A DNA stretch of 64,000 nucleotides from Teredinibacter waterburyi (GCF_001922985.1 NZ_MRUH01000022.1:1-64000); one strand, 5' to 3'. Numbered from the stretch's first letter, positions 9,198-18,732 are shown. Made by a program: numbers and translations. Notes: generated from the letters alone by a model not told the origin.

Positions 9198-9367
9198 AAC
9201 GGTAGGTATTTAGCGTTTATCTTGCAGTGATGGGTATATACGTTATTTGACGTAGTTTGGTTAGTCGTTTATCCAATACTTTTAGATTTCGCTGTAACCC
9301 ATAATTAACAGCAATTGTTAGTAAATCGAAAGTTTTTAAATTGAATCGAACCTTGGGAGATTAAACA

Positions 9368-10600
9368 ATGGCAGAAACAATCATTAAGGTAGATCTAAAA
9401 GAATCACCTTATACCAATGAAAAAATTCACAACCGTTGGCACCCAGATATTCCAATGGCGGTAAAAGTAAAGCCGGGCGATGATTTTAAGATTGAATGTT
9501 ACGATTGGACCGGCGGCCAGATTTCCAATAACGACGACGCGGCCGATGTGCGTGACGTCGATTTGAGCCAAGTACACTTTTTATCTGGCCCCGTAGGTGT
9601 TGAGGGTGCAGAGCCCGGTGACCTTTTGGTTGTTGATATTCTCGATATTGGTACGTTCGACGAGAGTTTGTGGGGGTTTAATGGCTTCTTCTCGAAGAAA
9701 AATGGCGGCGGGTTTTTAACCGATCATTTTCCCGAAGCGCAGAAGTCTATTTGGGATATTAATGGCATGTTTACCAAGTCGCGACATGTTCCCGGTGTTG
9801 AGTACGCCGGTTTGATCCATCCGGGTTTGATCGGCTGCTTGCCATCGAAGAGTTTGCTTGAAGAGTGGAACACCCGCGAGCAAGCCTTATACGATACAGA
9901 CCCAGATAAAACGCCACCACTGGCGACCTTGCCCTATGCCGATACCGCTCATATGGGGACGCTTTCCGGCGACGCCAAAGCGAAAGCCGCGGCGGAAGGT
10001 GCTCGTACTGTACCGCCAAGAGAGCACGGTGGTAACTGCGATATTAAAGATTTATCTCGCGGTTCTAAAATTTACTTCCCCGTATATGTTAAAGAGGCCG
10101 GCCTTTCGGTAGGCGACTTACACTTCAGTCAGGGTGACGGTGAAATTACCTTTTGTGGTGCGATTGAAATGGCGGGTTGGATTCACCTCCGTGTGAACCT
10201 TATTAAAGGCGGCATGGAAAAATATGCGATTAAAAACCCTATTTTCAAACCGAGCCCAATAACGCCGAAGTATGACGACTACCTAATCTTTGAAGGTATC
10301 TCGGTAGATGAGGGTGGCAAACAACATTATCTTGATGTGCATATTGCTTACCGCCAAGCGTGTTTGAATGCGATTAACTATCTAGAGAAGTTCGGCTACT
10401 CGCGAGCACAAGCCTATGCCATTTTGGGCACTGCGCCGGTGCAGGGGCATATCAGTGGTGTAGTGGATATTCCGAATGCCTGTGCGACTTTATGGCTGCC
10501 GACGGATATTTTTGAATTTAATGTACAGCCTGGTAGCGATGGTCCAACCATTGAATTAGATGGTTCTGTGCAGGTTCCTCTCGCACCTGATTTGGATTAG
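9368..10600 (+). CDS. fmdA: Formamidase (acetamidase/formamidase family)
   Basis: 410 residues, the usual length for the FmdA/AmdA family, which hydrolyses formamide (and more slowly other short amides) to formate and ammonia in the cytoplasm. Family segments include NRWHPDIPMAVKVKPGD near residue 20, FLSGPVGVEGAEPGDLLVV near 75, HPGLIGCLPS near 150 and the Cys/His-containing REHGGNCDIKDL near 220. The ATG follows a GGGAGA Shine-Dalgarno sequence. Its place directly after the five transporter genes argues that the imported compound is its substrate. Confidence 0.92.
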   Translation: MAETIIKVDLKESPYTNEKIHNRWHPDIPMAVKVKPGDDFKIECYDWTGGQISNNDDAADVRDVDLSQVHFLSGPVGVEGAEPGDLLVVDILDIGTFDESLWGFNGFFSKKNGGGFLTDHFPEAQKSIWDINGMFTKSRHVPGVEYAGLIHPGLIGCLPSKSLLEEWNTREQALYDTDPDKTPPLATLPYADTAHMGTLSGDAKAKAAAEGARTVPPREHGGNCDIKDLSRGSKIYFPVYVKEAGLSVGDLHFSQGDGEITFCGAIEMAGWIHLRVNLIKGGMEKYAIKNPIFKPSPITPKYDDYLIFEGISVDEGGKQHYLDVHIAYRQACLNAINYLEKFGYSRAQAYAILGTAPVQGHISGVVDIPNACATLWLPTDIFEFNVQPGSDGPTIELDGSVQVPLAPDLD

Positions 10601-10616
10601 GTAATGTATTAGTTCA

Positions 10617-10677
10617 CCGCCCCGTAAAATGCCAAGCCCGTATGTTGTTCCTGTGTTTGGTTAGCTCGTTGGGGCGG
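10617..10677 (+). repeat. Long-range inverted repeat between fmdA and fmdB
   Basis: CCGCCCC at 10617-10623 can pair with GGGGCGG at 10671-10677, enclosing a 47-base loop in the 163-base gap between fmdA and fmdB. There is no T-run after it. It may reduce read-through or shield the 3' end of fmdA mRNA; low certainty. Confidence 0.3.
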
Positions 10678-10763
10678 GTATTTATTAGCGCGCCGCTAGA
10701 GCGTTGATTTTTACCCGCTCCTCAAAATTAGAATTGAATATCAGTAATAACGGAGACCTTAAA

Positions 10764-11114
10764 ATGCCAGTTTACGATTACAAGTGTGCCGAGCATGGTG
10801 TGTTTAATGATCTTGCGACGATGGATGATAGCGATAAGCCCTGTGCTTGTCCGCGCTGCGGCGAATTGTCTGCCCGTATTATTCGGCTTTCGCCAGAGCT
10901 GGTTAGGATGGCACCGGAAAAAAAGCACGCTCATGAGGTAAATGAGCGCAATCAGCACGAGCCTACTCATTCGACAAAAGATCGCCGCGCCGATGACGAG
11001 CAGCATTCGAAAGGTTGTGGTTGCGAGCGCAAGATAGGCAAGTCGAATTTACTGTATACAGCGAAGGGTGAGAAGATGTTCCCGTCGATGCGTCCTTGGA
11101 TGATTAGTCACTGA
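10764..11114 (+). CDS. fmdB: FmdB-type zinc-ribbon protein
   Basis: 116 residues from the ATG at 10764, which has GGAGA 8 bases upstream; an in-frame start at 10704 has no such signal and adds residues unlike the family. The start MPVYDYKCAEHG and the later CACPRCG give a Cys-x2-His plus Cys-x2-Cys zinc ribbon, and a second cluster GCGCER lies near residue 91. FmdB-family proteins accompany amidase genes and are thought to affect their expression or assembly, without a settled mechanism. The His in place of the second Cys is common in amidase-linked members as I recall them. Confidence 0.82.
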   Translation: MPVYDYKCAEHGVFNDLATMDDSDKPCACPRCGELSARIIRLSPELVRMAPEKKHAHEVNERNQHEPTHSTKDRRADDEQHSKGCGCERKIGKSNLLYTAKGEKMFPSMRPWMISH

Positions 11115-11530
11115 CGCTTGAATGGCGCAGGTTACTGCGTCATTACCATATCGCTTTTTAATTCCGCATGGTTAACTTCAGCCGTTTAAGTCGCTCGGCC
11201 TAACGGTTGTAGCCTCTTGTTGTAGTTTGTTCTAAGACGGCTCTTCTGTACCGCTTTGCTACGACCACCCTTCACCTTCCGTGATTCCCCGTATCTGTGT
11301 TACGTTACTTGGTATCTTGCCAATTTCAGTTATCGATATAAGGTTAACAAGTGTAGTATCTAGCTAGCTTGGCGATCATTTTTTGAGCTCTCCCCCGCCC
11401 GTCAGTATATAAACAATGGTCTATACTCTTCTTTAGTTATCAATGCCCCAGATTACGTCTCAATGCTCAATCGCGTGCCGCAGCAACTATTTTTGGCGTC
11501 GCTATATAGATCGGAATAGGAATATGTACT
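11115..11530. other. Intergenic region between fmdB and the glycosyltransferase gene
   Basis: 416 bases without a convincing gene. It holds a possible sigma-70 promoter (11383-11411) for the downstream gene and weak short hairpins just after fmdB (around 11116-11136) that lack a T-run. Otherwise I see nothing. Confidence 0.5.
11383..11411 (+). promoter_or_regulatory. Possible sigma-70 promoter for the glycosyltransferase gene
   Basis: TTGAGC at 11383-11388 and TATATA at 11406-11411 are spaced by exactly 17 bases, each matching four of six consensus positions. It lies 120 bases upstream of the glycosyltransferase start. Pattern match only. Confidence 0.33.
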
Positions 11531-12676
11531 ATGGCGAGGATACTTGTAGTCGTCCCTGACTTTTACCCCGCGATTTCAGGTTACGCAAACGCGAGTGTTA
11601 ACGCGCTTTACGCTTATTGCAGCCTTGATCACGAAGTACACCTGTTAAGTTACAAGGCTGCAGAACTTCCGGAAGGGTTAAATTGCCACCTGCATATAGT
11701 CGATATTGATGATACGGCGAACCTTGACGAGAATATCGCGGCTTCACTTGCGGGTAAGTGGGATGGCGTTATCTTTGAGACTTTTGAAAGTAGCGATATT
11801 CATCTTCGCTTAGTTAAGTTGATTGATGTAAATATCGACAATGTTACCGTGAGGATTCACGGCTGTACCGAGACGGAAGTGTTCACTTCTGGCGAGTTGG
11901 CTTACCCAAGAGATATGTTCGCAGCGGCGCGCGAGCTAAGCGCGAAATTACGGCAGGTGTGGTCTACCACCCGCTACTATATTGACTATCATCGCACGCG
12001 CTATTTTAACCACGATCTGGAGCGCGCGCGCATTAGCTATCACCAACTACCTAACTTCCCCCCAGGTGATCATTACGCAGAAGCTCGCCACCTGCGTAAG
12101 CATCGACGGGAGTCGAACGCTAGTGTCGTGTTTCTAGGCCGGCTTTCATCACAAGGCGTACACCAAAAAAATGTCTATAACTTTCTCGGTGCGCTCTATC
12201 ACTTAAAAGTGAATCAGCTTCTCCCCGAAGGATTTGTGGCCTATTTGGTTGGCGATGGAAATGAGGCGGAGCGGGTATTGGCGAGAATAGATACACTTGG
12301 CTTAGCGAGCGTAATTGCGTATCGCCCCAGCCTTGAACATAGCGAGACCTTAAAGTTGTTAGCGGAAGTGCGCGGTGCTTGTTTACTGTCGAAATACGAA
12401 GGCCATTCGATGTTTGCCCTTGAATGTTTTTATACCGGTGTTCCTATTTTGTTAAGCGAGAAAGTTGGTGCTGCGGAGCATAGAAATCTTGCCAGTAGTT
12501 TACTGGTCGACCCCGATGATATTTTTGCGATAGCCGATCAGATGCTTAGGTTGCTCGAGCTTGGAAGGGTTGTACGTGCAGATACTACTGAGCAAACGGA
12601 TGGCTACCTCTCTAATTATTCATTCGATGTGCTTCGTCAACGTGCTAACACTTTAATCGACTTGTTGTGCGCTTAA
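11531..12676 (+). CDS. Glycosyltransferase, GT-B fold (group 1/GT4-like)
   Basis: 381 residues. The N-terminal half resembles a Rossmann-like acceptor domain (ARILVVVPDFYPAISGYAN). The C-terminal half shows the GT4 pattern: FLGRLSSQGVHQKN near 201, LVGDGNEAERV near 240 and a donor-site E-x7-E-like segment SKYEGHSMFALECFYTGVPIL near 295. It would transfer a sugar from a nucleotide-sugar donor to an unknown acceptor in the cytoplasm. AGGA lies 9 bases before the ATG. It is isolated from any polysaccharide cluster; only a methyltransferase gene follows, so the acceptor cannot be predicted. Confidence 0.75.
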   Translation: MARILVVVPDFYPAISGYANASVNALYAYCSLDHEVHLLSYKAAELPEGLNCHLHIVDIDDTANLDENIAASLAGKWDGVIFETFESSDIHLRLVKLIDVNIDNVTVRIHGCTETEVFTSGELAYPRDMFAAARELSAKLRQVWSTTRYYIDYHRTRYFNHDLERARISYHQLPNFPPGDHYAEARHLRKHRRESNASVVFLGRLSSQGVHQKNVYNFLGALYHLKVNQLLPEGFVAYLVGDGNEAERVLARIDTLGLASVIAYRPSLEHSETLKLLAEVRGACLLSKYEGHSMFALECFYTGVPILLSEKVGAAEHRNLASSLLVDPDDIFAIADQMLRLLELGRVVRADTTEQTDGYLSNYSFDVLRQRANTLIDLLCA

Positions 12677-12833
12677 ATGACTGAGTCGAAAAATAAGGCG
12701 CCTAGAAATAGCATACCTAGCGTCCTATACCTGGTTTCGTCAAGAGTAGTTTGGCTTGTTGGTGTCGAGCACAGAATTTAGGTTGGCCGTCGTAGCTACG
12801 GAATGCCGACCGCTTATATCAAGGAGAATCTTA

Positions 12834-13616
12834 ATGAGTGAAATTCAAATCCCAGAAGCCTGGTTTAAGTCGAAAACGATTGCGCCCGACTGGCAGTTGA
12901 ACGAGGTGAATCGTACCTTATCGGGCCGTTCACTATCTTACCCAAGTTACGCGGACCTTATGGCGGATTTGTTTGATGGCGAAGATATATGGTCGCATTA
13001 CAGTTTCGACGAGAATCTCGTTGACGATCTACACACTAGCGAACCGCAAGCGCATATAACAGAAGAGACATTAGATTTCGTTACCGAGACGCTCGGCAGC
13101 CCGCCCAAGCTCGTTATAGAAGTGGGTAGTTTTGTCGGCGCGTCGGCGCGGGTATTTGGCGATTGGGTGAAGCCGCACAATGGAACGGTGTTGTGCGTTG
13201 ACACTTGGTGTGGCGACATCAATATGTGGCTGCATAAAAGATTCTCCGGTTTGATGGCCAAAGCCGATGGTAACCCGAAGATATTCGATCACTTTATTAA
13301 CAATATTATTCGCTACGACCTGTGTTCACATGTTGTGCCCATACGGCTAACGTCTATTGCCGCCGCGCGGATGCTTTCGGCGCTTAATTATAAGGTGGAT
13401 GTGGTCTATCTCGATTCTGCCCACGAAGCAGGGGAAACCTTTATGGAGTTGGCGCTTTATTGGGATTTGTTGCGGGATGGTGGTGTTTTGATTGGCGATG
13501 ACTACACGGTATTCCCAGCAGTAAAGAATGATGTTGATACCTTTTGTAGGTGTAAGGGTATCGACAACTTACAGCTGTTAGAAGAAACGAAGGATACGTA
13601 CTTGATAAAGAAGTAA
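12834..13616 (+). CDS. Class I SAM-dependent methyltransferase (Methyltransf_24-like)
   Basis: 260 residues from the ATG at 12834, chosen because AAGGAGA stands just upstream; a longer frame opening 78 bases earlier has no such signal. Motif I is VIEVGSFVGASARVF near residue 95, an acidic strand end follows in VLCVDTWCGD near 121, and DVVYLDSAHEAGET near 193 and LLRDGGVLIGDDY near 215 fit the family in which a metal or catalytic acid follows the SAM fold. The substrate is unknown. Its position after a glycosyltransferase suggests modification of a sugar or glycolipid, but the 157-base gap leaves co-transcription open. Confidence 0.72.
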   Translation: MSEIQIPEAWFKSKTIAPDWQLNEVNRTLSGRSLSYPSYADLMADLFDGEDIWSHYSFDENLVDDLHTSEPQAHITEETLDFVTETLGSPPKLVIEVGSFVGASARVFGDWVKPHNGTVLCVDTWCGDINMWLHKRFSGLMAKADGNPKIFDHFINNIIRYDLCSHVVPIRLTSIAAARMLSALNYKVDVVYLDSAHEAGETFMELALYWDLLRDGGVLIGDDYTVFPAVKNDVDTFCRCKGIDNLQLLEETKDTYLIKK

Positions 13617-13791
13617 TCAAGTTGAACTGTGACGTTGGTTACTCAGAGTTTAGCTGCGCTCGGCAGGCTCTTGGCTTGCTTAGGGGGGCGATAGCGAGGG
13701 TAGATTAAAGTTTATAAGCAATTTTTGCGTATAGGTTGGACGGAAATTGGTCACGTTTTGGGAATGATGGGGGTGTAGGTTAGTGGTTCTT

Positions 13792-13814
13792 TACCATCTA
13801 CCCCTTGCGGGAGA

Positions 13815-13819
<5 letters not shown>
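13792..13819 (-). terminator. Hairpin overlapping the 3' end of tRNA-Met
   Basis: On the minus strand TACCATCT (complement of 13812-13819) pairs with AGATGGTA (complement of 13792-13799), extended inward by CCC/GGG around a short loop. The stem includes the encoded CCA of the tRNA. No T-run follows, so intrinsic termination would be weak; it may instead mark the precursor 3' end. Confidence 0.4.
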
Positions 13820-13891
<72 letters not shown>

Positions 13892-14055
13892 ACTATATCT
13901 AACCTAGTGCGTTATAGAGCTTAATCCATTTAGCTTTTTATATCGCATGTCGAACTATCTTACCTAGATGTTTTATCTTCTAGGCGGTTTAACGAGTTCC
14001 TTAACTTTTAAACCTTACTTCCCCTCGCTCTAGCCAGCAAAGTTAGCGGTGGTCG

Positions 14056-14087
14056 AGAGGGCGGCTATTTTCACTAGTCGCCCCTCT
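14056..14087 (-). terminator. Possible 3' hairpin of ychF transcript
   Basis: An imperfect stem of about 12 base pairs (AGAGGG...CTA against TAG...CCCTCT with one bulge and one mismatch) begins 33 bases after the ychF stop codon on the minus strand. A T-run is missing, so intrinsic termination is uncertain. Confidence 0.35.
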
Positions 14088-14119
14088 AAAGTCAAGCCCT
14101 GAGCGCTGCGCTTTTGCCT

Positions 14120-15211
14120 TTAAACGTTAAATCGGAAGTGAACAACGTCGCCATCCTTAACGATGTAGTCTTTTCCTTCCAAACGCCACTTGCCAGCTTC
14201 TTTGGCGCCAGCCTCGCCTTTGCCGGCGATAAAGTCGTTGTAGCCGACGACTTCTGCACGGATAAAGCCCTTTTCGAAGTCGGTGTGAATCTTGCCCGCA
14301 GCCTGTGGCGCAGTGGCGCCGATCGGGATAGTCCACGCACGCACTTCTTTCACACCTGCGGTGAAATAGGTATGTAGGCCAAGCAATTCATATCCGGCGC
14401 GAATTACTTGGTTGAGGCCGGGCTCTTCCATACCGAGGTCTTCCAGGAATTCCTGTTTCTCGTCATCATCGAGTTCGGCAATTTCGGCTTCAATCTTGTT
14501 GCAAAGGGTCACCACAATCGCATCTTCACTCTCAGCGATTGCTTTTACCACGTCGAGTAGGGGGTTGTTCTCGAAGCCATCTTCTTCAACGTTGGCAATG
14601 TACATGGTGGGCTTTAGGGTGAGCAGACTTAGCTCTTTTAGTGTTTTACGCTGTTCGTCGGTTAGGGTGAAGGTGCGTAGTGGCTGAGCCTCGTTGAGGT
14701 GAGGTTGAACAAGCTCAAGCAGTGCTTTAATCTCCATTGCATGCTTGTCTTTACCCTTGGCAGCCTTGGCGTAGCGTTGGATGGCTTTCTCTACGGTTTC
14801 GAGGTCCGCGAGTGCAAGTTCAGTGTTGATGACTTCGATGTCCGATGCAGGGTCAATACGTCCTTCCACGTGGACAATATTGGGGTCGTCGAAGCAGCGA
14901 ACCACGTGGGCGATGGCGTCGGTCTCACGAATGTTGGCTAGAAACTTGTTGCCCAGCCCTTCTCCGTTAGACGCGCCAGCGACTAAGCCTGCGATATCAA
15001 CAAACTCCATAGTCGTGGGAACAATTCGATCAGGTTTTACGATCTCGGCAAGCTTGTCTTGGCGAGGGTCTGGGACGGCGACAACACCGGCATTAGGTTC
15101 AATGGTGCAGAATGGAAAGTTTTCCGCGTCGATGCCCGCTTTCGTCAAGGCGTTAAAGAGCGTGGATTTCCCCACGTTTGGAAGGCCTACAATGCCGCAG
15201 TTAAATCCCAT
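14120..15211 (-). CDS. ychF: Redox-regulated ATPase/GTPase YchF
   Basis: 363 residues, full family length. The G domain begins [18 protein letters not shown] (G1), with the YchF-specific N-x-x-E nucleotide specificity motif in place of NKxD (LCNKIEAE near 226 lies beside it), a coiled-coil insert, and a C-terminal TGS domain ending in [11 protein letters not shown]. YchF (OLA1) proteins bind ATP and 70S ribosomes and modulate stress responses and leaderless translation. It lies downstream of pth in the conserved rplY-pth-ychF order, with a 63-base gap. Confidence 0.97.
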   Translation of the reverse strand: MGFNCGIVGLPNVGKSTLFNALTKAGIDAENFPFCTIEPNAGVVAVPDPRQDKLAEIVKPDRIVPTTMEFVDIAGLVAGASNGEGLGNKFLANIRETDAIAHVVRCFDDPNIVHVEGRIDPASDIEVINTELALADLETVEKAIQRYAKAAKGKDKHAMEIKALLELVQPHLNEAQPLRTFTLTDEQRKTLKELSLLTLKPTMYIANVEEDGFENNPLLDVVKAIAESEDAIVVTLCNKIEAEIAELDDDEKQEFLEDLGMEEPGLNQVIRAGYELLGLHTYFTAGVKEVRAWTIPIGATAPQAAGKIHTDFEKGFIRAEVVGYNDFIAGKGEAGAKEAGKWRLEGKDYIVKDGDVVHFRFNV

Positions 15212-15274
15212 ATCTAAGTGTCCGATTTGTCGTGTAACAGATGTTGTTAATGCTTAATTTTTTTGCTGTAGTGT

Positions 15275-15862
15275 TTAGGCTGTGCTGGTGTGCAGCTCGC
15301 GCATGGCCTTTTCCCAATCGCCGTTAACTAAATCGGGAACGGCTTTTTCGCTCTCCCGAATGGCGTCGTCAATCAACGCCTGCTCGGCACTCGGGGCCTT
15401 CTTTAAAACATAGTTACTGACCAGCTTGGCGTTGCCGGGGTGGCCAATTCCTATGCGTAAGCGGCCAAAGCCATTGTTGTTGCCTAGCGCTGCAATAATA
15501 TCTCGCAGGCCGTTGTGACCGCCGTGACCGCCGCCAATCTTTAATTTGGCCGCCCCAGGTGCGAGATCTAATTCGTCGTGTGCAACGAGAATATTTTCTG
15601 GCGCTACCTTATAAAAGTTGGCTAACGAGGCTACAGCTTGGCCACTGCGGTTCATAAAAGTTGTGGGTATCAGTAACCGTACATCTTTGCCGCCAATAAT
15701 AACTCGACCACTAAAGCCAAAGTGTTTGGGGGTGTTTTGTAACGTCTCGCCATAAGTTTGCGCGATTGCCTCAACAAAATCTTGGCCGGCATTATGACGG
15801 GTATGCGCGTATTCTGCACCTGGATTTCCGAGGCCTACAATGAGTTTTATGGCGTCTTTCAT
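15275..15862 (-). CDS. pth: Peptidyl-tRNA hydrolase
   Basis: 195 residues. Pth releases tRNA from peptidyl-tRNA that has dropped off ribosomes. Seen: the start [13 protein letters not shown], the catalytic His in TRHNAGQDF (residue 23), the Asn-containing FMNRSGQAV near 69, the Asp in VAHDELDL near 96 and [11 protein letters not shown] near 112. Family length is normal. It lies between rplY and ychF as in many gammaproteobacteria. Confidence 0.97.
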   Translation of the reverse strand: MKDAIKLIVGLGNPGAEYAHTRHNAGQDFVEAIAQTYGETLQNTPKHFGFSGRVIIGGKDVRLLIPTTFMNRSGQAVASLANFYKVAPENILVAHDELDLAPGAAKLKIGGGHGGHNGLRDIIAALGNNNGFGRLRIGIGHPGNAKLVSNYVLKKAPSAEQALIDDAIRESEKAVPDLVNGDWEKAMRELHTSTA

Positions 15863-15941
15863 AGGGTCGTTGTCTGGGGTCGTGTTGAGTAGTTAGGGCG
15901 TTATTTTAGCAGCGAGTTGTATGGATGTTCGTGCTAAACGC

Positions 15942-15967
15942 AGACAGGCAGCCGAAGCTGCCTGTCT
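15942..15967 (-). terminator. Terminator hairpin after rplY with UUCG tetraloop
   Basis: On the minus strand an 11-base-pair perfect stem (AGACAGGCAGC/GCTGCCTGTCT) is capped by the very stable C(UUCG)G loop, 36 bases after the rplY stop. Only a short, interrupted T stretch follows, so it may act as a partial terminator between rplY and pth. Confidence 0.6.
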
Positions 15968-16002
15968 TTGCGGTAAATCCAGCGGTATAAACCGTTCTGA
16001 AC

Positions 16003-16644
16003 TTACTCTGCGTCGCTTTCCGCTTCGCCATCTTCTGCAGCATCATCTTCAATTGCGCCCTTAGGCTTGTTGATAGATGCAACAGGTAGATCGTGGTCAG
16101 CGCCGTGGCTAAGAGCAACGGACTCAACACCTTTGGGAAGTGTAATGTCGGAAATGTGAACGGTTTGACCCAGTTCTACGTTAGCCATATCCACTTCGAT
16201 AAACTCTGGTAAGTCAGCTGGCAAACAGCTGATTTCAAGGTCAATCATGGTGTGTGCGATTACGCCGCCCTGAACCTTAACGCCTTTACTGGTAACTTCG
16301 TTAATGAAGTGCAAAGGCACGCGAGTTTGCAATTTCTTGGTTTTCGAAACGCGCATAAAGTCGATATGCATTACTACTGGCTTGGCTGGGTGACGTTGCA
16401 AATCCTTAAGGATTACGTCTTCTGCTTTGCCGTCAACAACTAGGCTGATGATGTGCGAGTAAAAAGACTCGTGCTCAAGGTGCTTCATCAGTTCGTTGTG
16501 AGAAAGCGTAATGCTTTGTGGGTTTTTACGGCCACCGTAAACGATGCCGGGAACTAGGTTGGCTTCGCGACGCAGGCGGCGGCTCGCACCTTTCCCTGAA
16601 TCGTCACGCTGCGCTGCTTCTATTGTAAAGTTATCTGCAGACAT
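16003..16644 (-). CDS. rplY: 50S ribosomal protein L25/general stress protein Ctc
   Basis: 213 residues: the long, two-domain CTC form rather than the 94-residue E. coli L25. The N-terminal 5S-rRNA-binding domain carries GKGASRRLRREANLVPGIVYGG-like features near residues 18-38, followed by the beta-rich C-terminal domain (EIPEFIEVDM-like segment near 141). The acidic tail rich in Glu, Asp and Ala is typical. It binds 5S rRNA in the large subunit. It is preceded by prs, as usual. Confidence 0.95.
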   Translation of the reverse strand: MSADNFTIEAAQRDDSGKGASRRLRREANLVPGIVYGGRKNPQSITLSHNELMKHLEHESFYSHIISLVVDGKAEDVILKDLQRHPAKPVVMHIDFMRVSKTKKLQTRVPLHFINEVTSKGVKVQGGVIAHTMIDLEISCLPADLPEFIEVDMANVELGQTVHISDITLPKGVESVALSHGADHDLPVASINKPKGAIEDDAAEDGEAESDAE

Positions 16645-16785
16645 TTTATCTACTCCAAATATATGCCCAAACTATCCCGCGACCAGGAACAGTAAGGGGT
16701 TGTAGTGTGTCGACGCGATCCTAACTAGATGTTAACGAGGCGGCGCCGACGGTTGTGCCCACTAAGGGCAATTCCTAATGGAATT

Positions 16786-17736
16786 CTATAAGCCCTCGCC
16801 GAACATAGCGCTCAACGATTCTTCGTTGCTAATACGGCGCATCGCTTCGGCGAGCATGTTCGACAGGGTGAGCTGGCGAATCACTGGGCATTGTTTTGCT
16901 TCTAAAGATAGCGGAATCGAGTCTGTAACGACGAGTTCGTCCATCTGTGAATTATTCAAGCGTTCTATGGCCGGCCCGGACAATACTGGGTGGGTTGCAT
17001 AGGCGACCACTTTTACGGCGCCGCGTTGCTTTAAGGCTTTGGCGGCATTGCAAAGGGTGCCAGCCGTATCCACCATGTCATCTACCAGTAGGCAGGTGCG
17101 ACCTTCGATATCACCGATAATATTCATAACTTCGGCAACGTTGGCTTTTGGGCGACGCTTATCGATGATGGCCAGGTCGATATCGAGTTGCTTGGCAACT
17201 GCACGGGCGCGAACAACACCGCCAATATCGGGTGAAACCACCACCAGATCTTTAAAGTTTTGTTTTTCGATGTCTTGTAGCAGTACCGGCGAGCCGTATA
17301 CGTTGTCTACGGGCACATCGAAAAAGCCCTGAATCTGTTCTGCGTGTAAATCAACCGTAAGTACGCGGTCAACGCCGACCGTTACCATCATATCGGCAAC
17401 TACTTTTGCCGTGATAGGTACTCGTGCAGAGCGTACGCGTCGATCTTGGCGGGCGTAACCAAAGTAGGGGACTACAGCGGTAATGCGGCCAGCCGAGGCG
17501 CGGCGCAGTGCATCCACCATCACGATTAATTCCATGATGTTATCGTTGGTAGGTGCGCAGGTTGGTTGAATAACAAAAACGTCGCGACCGCGTACGTTCT
17601 CGTTGAGCTCGACCAAGATTTCACCGTCTGAGAAGTTTTCTACGGTGGCATCCCCGAGAGGTATCCCCAAATTGCTAACAACACGTTCAGCGAGTTCTGG
17701 GTTAGCGTTACCGCTAAATACCATCAAATCAGGCAC
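16786..17736 (-). CDS. prs: Ribose-phosphate pyrophosphokinase
   Basis: 316 residues. It makes PRPP from ribose 5-phosphate and ATP for nucleotide, histidine and tryptophan synthesis. Motifs: [16 protein letters not shown] near 33, the flexible-loop YARQDRR near 97, [12 protein letters not shown] near 127, and the PRPP-binding DDMVDTAGT near 219. The start is GTG with AGAAGGAG 8 bases upstream. It lies just downstream of tRNA-Gln and could share its transcript. Confidence 0.97.
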   Translation of the reverse strand: MPDLMVFSGNANPELAERVVSNLGIPLGDATVENFSDGEILVELNENVRGRDVFVIQPTCAPTNDNIMELIVMVDALRRASAGRITAVVPYFGYARQDRRVRSARVPITAKVVADMMVTVGVDRVLTVDLHAEQIQGFFDVPVDNVYGSPVLLQDIEKQNFKDLVVVSPDIGGVVRARAVAKQLDIDLAIIDKRRPKANVAEVMNIIGDIEGRTCLLVDDMVDTAGTLCNAAKALKQRGAVKVVAYATHPVLSGPAIERLNNSQMDELVVTDSIPLSLEAKQCPVIRQLTLSNMLAEAMRRISNEESLSAMFGEGL

Positions 17737-17807
17737 TATCTGGCTCCTTCTTCAGAATGGATCGAATTTTACTTACGGAAGGATATTGGAGGAAATGCAG
17801 AGGAAAA

Positions 17808-17882
17808 TGGCTGGGGCGGAAGGACTCGAACCTACGAATGACGGGATCAAAACCCGTTGCCTTACCACTTGGCGACGCCCCA
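17808..17882 (-). tRNA. tRNA-Gln (anticodon TTG)
   Basis: 75 bases with encoded CCA. Acceptor stem TGGGGCG/CGCCCCA, anticodon stem ACGGG/CCCGT around TTTTGAT, T arm GTAGG-TTCGAGT-CCTTC with one G-U pair. The U1-A72 pair is the known identity element of glutaminyl tRNA. It sits between ispE and prs, a conserved position. Confidence 0.95.
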
Positions 17883-17895
17883 GTGAAAACTGCCC

Positions 17896-18732
17896 TCAAG
17901 TGAGGCACTGATGCAATGGCGAATCGTTAATACCTTTAGCCACAAAACCGTTTATATGCTTTGGTCTATTGGCGAAAACGTTCCAAGCGCTATCTTCAGA
18001 TTTAAATGATGCAAAAACACATGCACCGGTACCTGTTAATTGCGCCGAGCCATACTGATTGAGCCAATCAACCGCATCTCTCACCTGCGGAAAAAGCCTT
18101 TCAACCAAGGGTTGACAGTCATTTTTCCCGCCCTTCTCGAGGAAGGCCGCTACTGTAATGGCGGTCGTATCTCTTGTCAAATCTTTATGCGAAAAAATTG
18201 CTTTGGTGGAGACATGACAATTTGGCGCCAATACGACGAACCAGCGTGTCTCCATGTTGAGCGGTTGAAGCTTTTCACCGATTCCTTCTGCCCAGGCGGT
18301 TTGACCGCGAACGAATACGGGAACATCGGCACCCAGCGAGCGCCCTAGCATGGCTAGCTCATCGATACTTAGCTCACAGCGCCAGAGTTTGTTCAGGCCG
18401 AGCAGTGCGCTGGCCGCGTTGCTACTGCCGCCTCCAATGCCGCCGCCCATAGGTAATATTTTGCTTAGCTGCATGGTTGCGCCCTGTGTGCAGCCTGTGT
18501 GTTGCTGTAATAGTTGCGCAGCCTTATAAATAAGATTGTCTTTTGCTGCTAGGCCCGGAATGTTGGGGCTAATTTGAATCTTGCCGCTATCATTGTGGCT
18601 GATTGTTAAGGTGTCGCCAGAATCGAGCAGCTGGAAGACCGTTTGCAGCAGGTGGTAACCCTCGGCATTCTGGCCAAGGATGTGAAGGAATAGGTTGAGT
18701 TTTGCCGGACACGGCAGGATCAGTTCAGTCAT
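17896..18732 (-). CDS. ispE: 4-diphosphocytidyl-2-C-methyl-D-erythritol kinase
   Basis: 278 residues, GHMP kinase family; the ATP-dependent step of the MEP isoprenoid pathway. Seen: LPCPAKLNLFLHI near the start, the ATP-binding PMGGGIGGGSSNAA near 91, and LTGTGACVFA near 234. The ATG overlaps the end of lolB by 8 bases, indicating coupled translation. The stop is 13 bases before tRNA-Gln. Confidence 0.96.
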   Translation of the reverse strand: MTELILPCPAKLNLFLHILGQNAEGYHLLQTVFQLLDSGDTLTISHNDSGKIQISPNIPGLAAKDNLIYKAAQLLQQHTGCTQGATMQLSKILPMGGGIGGGSSNAASALLGLNKLWRCELSIDELAMLGRSLGADVPVFVRGQTAWAEGIGEKLQPLNMETRWFVVLAPNCHVSTKAIFSHKDLTRDTTAITVAAFLEKGGKNDCQPLVERLFPQVRDAVDWLNQYGSAQLTGTGACVFASFKSEDSAWNVFANRPKHINGFVAKGINDSPLHQCLT

